This document shows positions 6,621-9,501 of a stretch of 9,501 nucleotides of DNA, one piece after another. Source of the DNA: an uncultured Caulobacter sp. (lineage in GTDB: Bacteria; Pseudomonadota; Alphaproteobacteria; Caulobacterales; Caulobacteraceae); assembly GCA_937991555.1 (NCBI GenBank), contig CALKHU010000110.1:1-9501 (forward strand), given 5' to 3'. The number at the start of each line of letters is the position of its first letter. The first letter of the stretch is position 1. The translations under genes were made by a program, and so were the position numbers. The notes below the pieces were generated by a model. That model did not search any database and was not told the origin of the DNA. It saw only the letters and a program-made list of their open reading frames with translations.

Positions 6621-8468
6621 ATGCGGGTGAGTAGCGAGCGTCCGTCGGGTGGAGGCCCCGGCGACACGATCGAAGCCTGGCTCGACAACGACCAGGCATT
6701 GCAGGCCTCCATTCGCGACGGATCCCCGGTGTTCGACGGCGTCGACATGGCCGCCGGGTTCGCCATGCTGCGCACCCGGCGGCTCGCCGGGGTCGTGCTT
6801 GATCGCCGGGGGCGCATTCTCGCCCGCAACGACAACTTCACCCGCCGGTTCGGGGACGAGGTCCCTGAGCCCGAGGCGGCCGCTCAGGCCCTGGCGGAGC
6901 GGCGCGCCCGCATCGCTTTCCGGACGACGGACGAGGACGCCGCCGCGCCGGCGATCGTCTACGCCCCGGTCGAGGTGGCGCGGGAATGGTCGGTGCCCGA
7001 CGATCTCCGTGCTGACCTGTCACGTCCGGACGCGGCCACGGTCGGTCTGGCGATCGCCGGCATCGACGGCGGCGATGCGTTGCAGGACGCCTGCCGCGCG
7101 TTCGGCCTGACGCCGCTGCAGACGCGGGTCGCGGCGGGACTGGTGCGCACCGGGCACATGCGCGGGGCCGCCCGCGACGCCGGCGTGTCCTACGAGACCG
7201 CGCGCTCTGTGTTCGCCGACGTTCTCAAGCGCGTCGGCGCGACCAAGCAGACAGGGCTCATCGAACGGCTCGTCGGACTGTCCTTCGGCGTCTGGCCCGA
7301 GGGGCGTGACCATGCCTCGGTGATCGCCGACGTCTGGGGGCTGAGTCCCCGCCAGGCGGCGCTGGCGCTGCGGCTGGCGGAAGGACAGACACGAAACGAG
7401 GCCGCCCGCGCCACCGGCGTCTCGGAATCGACGGCCAAGAAGGACATCGACATCGTCTTCGCGACGCTCGGCGTGCGCACCTCGGCGGCGCTGGCGCGGG
7501 TCGTGACGGAGGCCCGGGGCCTGGCCCTGCTCGCGGAGGCGACGCACAACGACGTCCTCGTCGGCTGCGAGTTCCTCGAGCCGCTCGGGCTGTTCTCACG
7601 CCCGGACGGGTCGCAGGTCGCCTACAGCGACTACGGTCCTCGATCGGGCGAGCCGGTGCTGGTGCTGCACAGCTCCTCGTCCAGCCGCCCTGTGCCGATG
7701 GCCCTGGTGCATGCGCTGCAGGCACAGGGGTTCCGCCCCCTGTCGATCGACCGGCCCGGCTTCGGCCTCACCGATCCGGTCGCGGACCGCGCCGCCCACC
7801 GCCGCGATCCGTTCGCGGGCGCCGTCCCGGACGTGGCGCTGCTGTGCGAGCATCTGAGGCTGCCGCGGCTGGACGTCATCGCCCGCGGCGGCGCCCAGGT
7901 GGCGGCGGCCATGGCCCGGCTGAGGCCGGACCTCATGGGCCGGGTGGTGCTGGTCAATCCCGATCCGCCGACCCGGGACCGGGGCGGCTCCGGCCCGCTG
8001 TCCATGGTCAAGGAGGCCTTCGTCCGCCGTCCGGAACTGATCGAGGCGCTGGCGAAGATGTGGGTGACCTATCTGAGCCGTGGCCAGATCGACCGGCTGA
8101 TGGCCCGCGTGGTCAGGGACAGTCCGCCGGACGCCGCCCTGATGGCCGATCCGGCGGGGCTGGCCGACTACGCCCGGGGCTACCGGATGTTCCTGACCGG
8201 GCGCATCGCCGGCTATGTCGACGAGCAGACGGCGATGACCCGCTGGACGACGCCGCCGATCGCCGGCGTCGGACACTGGCGGATGCTCCAGGGGGAGCAT
8301 GACGGGCTGCACGGGATCGAGGATACGGTCGACTTCTGGCGCTCGTCGCTCCCCGGCCTGGCGGTCGAGCTGGTGCCGGACGGCGGGCGCTTCCTGGCCA
8401 TGACGCATCCGGAACTCGTCGCCCAGACCCTGGCGGGCGCGCCGTTCGGGCAGGTCGCGGCCGCCTGA
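6621..8468 (+). CDS. PAS-like / double LuxR-HTH / degenerate alpha-beta hydrolase fusion regulator
   Basis: This 615-residue protein joins a regulator to a hydrolase fold. Residues about 40-150 look PAS-like (VVLDRRGRILARNDNF, 58-73). Two LuxR-type helix-turn-helix segments follow: 161-218 (GLTPLQ, then GVSYETAR) and 239-295 (GLSPRQ, then GVSESTAK), aligning with each other at an offset of 78 residues. Residues about 325-608 form an alpha/beta-hydrolase domain: VLVLH (346-350), the strand and loop IDRPGFGLTDP (376-386), the nucleophile elbow ARGGA (421-425), the acid D561 in GEHDGL, and the end segment PDGGRFLAMTHPE. Where GxSxG is expected, position 423 is glycine; where GH is expected, position 590 is arginine. 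Catalysis is therefore unlikely and a ligand-sensing role likely. The ATG at 6621 is the first start after an in-frame TAG at 6576 but lacks a good Shine-Dalgarno; GTG 6627 is an alternative. It may regulate the neighbouring genes, which is unproven. Confidence 0.85.
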   Translation: MRVSSERPSGGGPGDTIEAWLDNDQALQASIRDGSPVFDGVDMAAGFAMLRTRRLAGVVLDRRGRILARNDNFTRRFGDEVPEPEAAAQALAERRARIAFRTTDEDAAAPAIVYAPVEVAREWSVPDDLRADLSRPDAATVGLAIAGIDGGDALQDACRAFGLTPLQTRVAAGLVRTGHMRGAARDAGVSYETARSVFADVLKRVGATKQTGLIERLVGLSFGVWPEGRDHASVIADVWGLSPRQAALALRLAEGQTRNEAARATGVSESTAKKDIDIVFATLGVRTSAALARVVTEARGLALLAEATHNDVLVGCEFLEPLGLFSRPDGSQVAYSDYGPRSGEPVLVLHSSSSSRPVPMALVHALQAQGFRPLSIDRPGFGLTDPVADRAAHRRDPFAGAVPDVALLCEHLRLPRLDVIARGGAQVAAAMARLRPDLMGRVVLVNPDPPTRDRGGSGPLSMVKEAFVRRPELIEALAKMWVTYLSRGQIDRLMARVVRDSPPDAALMADPAGLADYARGYRMFLTGRIAGYVDEQTAMTRWTTPPIAGVGHWRMLQGEHDGLHGIEDTVDFWRSSLPGLAVELVPDGGRFLAMTHPELVAQTLAGAPFGQVAAA

Positions 8469-8481
8469 CGCCGAACGCCGG

Positions 8482-9015
8482 TCAGATCGGGCAGCTGGCG
8501 ACCTCGAGCTGCAGCATGGCCAGCACCCGTCCGAAGCCGATGTACTGGCCGGCCATCATGGCCAGCTCGAGGAACTCGGCGTCGCTGAAATGACGGCGCA
8601 TGGCGGCCACGTCGTCGTCGCCGATGTTGTGGTGGTCGACGGCCATCTTCTCGGCGAAGTGGATCGCGGCCCGCTCTCGCGGCGTGAATTCGGCCTCCTC
8701 GGCGTTGTCCACCCCCGCGGCTGCCTCGCTCTCGCTGACCACCTCCGGCGCCATGCGCACGGTCTTGCACAGCACGCAGCCGTTCAGGGTGGCGATCCGC
8801 AGGCGGATCAGTTCCTTCAGGCGCGGCTCGAGCTGGCCCGCGCCGCCCGTGTGCCAGGGGTAGTAGAAGGTCTGATAGGCCTCCACCAGGTCGGGCGCCG
8901 GGCCGAAGGCGCGCGCGAAGTGGCGCCCGAGCCAGTTCTCCTCCGGCGTGGCGTCGTGGATCGCCTTGAGGTACGGCGGCAGGGCTTCGGGATCGACCAG
9001 CGGCATGCGGGACAT
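8482..9015 (-). CDS. AhpD / carboxymuconolactone decarboxylase family protein
   Basis: This 177-residue all-helical protein belongs to the AhpD-like family, members of which act as alkylhydroperoxidase partners or, in other branches, as decarboxylases. The core motif is E68, then twelve residues on NGCVLC, giving the CxxC pair C80 and C83. Compared with AhpD, as I recall its E-x11-C-x-H-C-x3-H active site, the two histidines are replaced by L82 and R87, so the proton-relay part is incomplete while the redox cysteines remain. The second helical half contains FLELAMMAGQYIGFGR (148-163). The length is normal. The Shine-Dalgarno AGGAGA (9023-9028, complement) lies 7 nt before the ATG and fixes the start. 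It is 15 nt downstream of the Old Yellow Enzyme gene, so the two form an operon. It converges with the regulator gene, whose stop is 13 nt away. Confidence 0.85.
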   Translation of the reverse strand: MSRMPLVDPEALPPYLKAIHDATPEENWLGRHFARAFGPAPDLVEAYQTFYYPWHTGGAGQLEPRLKELIRLRIATLNGCVLCKTVRMAPEVVSESEAAAGVDNAEEAEFTPRERAAIHFAEKMAVDHHNIGDDDVAAMRRHFSDAEFLELAMMAGQYIGFGRVLAMLQLEVASCPI

Positions 9016-9022
9016 GGCGGAT

Positions 9023-9028
9023 TCTCCT
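9023..9028 (-). promoter_or_regulatory. Ribosome binding site of the AhpD-family gene
   Basis: On the - strand AGGAGA lies 7 nt before the ATG at 9015-9013, in the 15-nt gap behind the upstream gene's stop. It favours this ATG over the in-frame ATG at 9006-9004. Confidence 0.75.
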
Positions 9029-9030
9029 GA

Positions 9031-9501
9031 TCAGCCGGCGTCGGCGAGGGCGGGGAAGTCGGTGTAGCCGCGCGCGCCGCCGCCGTAGTAGGCGGCCCGA
9101 GGCGCATCCACGATCTCGGCGTTGGCGCGCAGCCGTTCGACGAGGTCCGGGTTGCCGATGAAGGCGCGGCCGAAGGCGATCATGTCGGCGGTATTGTCGG
9201 CCCGGGCCCGGATCGCCAGGTCGCGGTCGTAGAGGTTGTTGGCGATGGTCACGCCCCTGAACAGGCGGCGCAGCTTCTGCAGGTCGAAGGACGGCTCGGC
9301 CTCGCGCGAGACGCCGGTGTCGCCCTCGACCATGTCCAGCCAGCCGACGCCGAGCGCGTTCAGCTGCGCCACGACATGGGTGAACAGGGGCTCGGGATCG
9401 CTGTCCCACGCCGCGTAGGCATGGCCGATCGGGGCCAGGCGGATGGCGACCCGCGACCCGTCCCAGGTCTCGAGCATCGCCTGCAGGCATTCGACCAGGA
9501 A
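9031..9501 (-). CDS. Old Yellow Enzyme family NADH:flavin oxidoreductase (C-terminal part)
   Basis: Only the last 156 codons are in the window; the frame stays open to the right edge, so the ATG at 9477 is internal and not the start. The visible part covers the second half of the TIM barrel: RVAIRLAPIGHAYAAWDSDP near the beginning (a segment that in this family reads RLSP), a strand ending in WLDMVEGDTG, the barrel strand VTIANNLYD, and the FMN-phosphate loop IAFGRAFIGNPDLVERL. It closes with the family-typical YYGGGARGYTDFPAL before the stop. The catalytic His/Asn pair and tyrosine that bind and protonate the substrate lie upstream, outside the window. Members reduce activated C=C bonds of enones, maleimides or nitro compounds with NAD(P)H through FMN. 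It is cotranscribed with the AhpD-family gene and could reduce unsaturated intermediates, but any link to the ring-cleavage operon is only by proximity. Confidence 0.9.
   Translation of the reverse strand, partial: FLVECLQAMLETWDGSRVAIRLAPIGHAYAAWDSDPEPLFTHVVAQLNALGVGWLDMVEGDTGVSREAEPSFDLQKLRRLFRGVTIANNLYDRDLAIRARADNTADMIAFGRAFIGNPDLVERLRANAEIVDAPRAAYYGGGARGYTDFPALADAG

Noticed and set aside
8466..8484. TGAC / GTCA inverted repeat spanning both stop codons of the convergent genes, as a bidirectional terminator
   Set aside because: Only four base pairs are secure, the inner bases pair poorly and there is no T-run on either strand; it mostly reflects the two facing TGA codons.
9475..9477. ATG as the start of the Old Yellow Enzyme gene
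   Set aside because: The frame continues open to the window edge with family-like sequence, and the catalytic half of the barrel would be missing.
8213..9490. Long - strand frame covering the AhpD and Old Yellow Enzyme genes
   Set aside because: It is out of frame with both recognisable proteins on the same strand and has shadow-like composition.
1..9501. CRISPR array, insertion sequence or phage defence genes
   Set aside because: No regularly spaced repeats, transposase-like motifs, terminal inverted repeats or known defence domains were found on reading both strands.

Overview
The window is very GC-rich (by eye around 70 %) and densely coded. Protein style, Shine-Dalgarno sequences and a tRNA with an encoded CCA end suggest a proteobacterium, most likely an alphaproteobacterium of the Caulobacterales/Sphingomonadales/Rhodospirillales type. 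The genus cannot be told from the sequence, and the assignment is an inference.

Layout. (1) Positions 1-72 are the 3' part of a tRNA-Leu (anticodon CAA) on the + strand. (2) Positions 73-327 are non-coding and carry the control region of an operon: a weak promoter and an AT-rich 24-bp near-palindrome (295-318) that runs up to the ribosome binding site. (3) Positions 328-6522 are a six-gene, tightly packed + strand operon: type I extradiol ring-cleavage dioxygenase, fumarylacetoacetate-hydrolase-family C-C hydrolase, MhpA-like FAD aromatic hydroxylase, beta-class-like glutathione S-transferase, TetR regulator, and an acyl-CoA ligase. Gaps are 1 to 21 nt. (4) After a 98-nt gap that holds a hairpin, a separate + strand gene (6621-8468) encodes an unusual regulator. 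It has a PAS-like N-terminus, two tandem LuxR-type helix-turn-helix segments and a C-terminal alpha/beta-hydrolase fold whose nucleophile and catalytic histidine are both replaced. (5) Converging on it from the - strand are an AhpD/carboxymuconolactone-decarboxylase-family protein (8482-9015) and, upstream of that, the C-terminal third or more of an Old Yellow Enzyme-family flavin oxidoreductase that runs off the window's right edge.

How it may work together (inference): the flavoprotein hydroxylates a phenolic compound to a catechol- or hydroxyquinol-type ring, and the dioxygenase opens it next to the hydroxyls. The GST may isomerise a double bond of the ring-fission product with glutathione, and the FAH-family enzyme cuts it. 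The ligase makes a CoA thioester of the substrate side chain or of the released acid. The TetR protein probably represses the operon through the 295-318 palindrome. No hydratase/aldolase pair for a classical meta pathway is visible here. That fits either a gentisate-like logic in which the FAH enzyme releases pyruvate directly, or lower-pathway genes elsewhere.

The most interesting item is the double-HTH/dead-hydrolase fusion, which looks like a one-component transcription factor that has turned a hydrolase fold into a small-molecule receptor.
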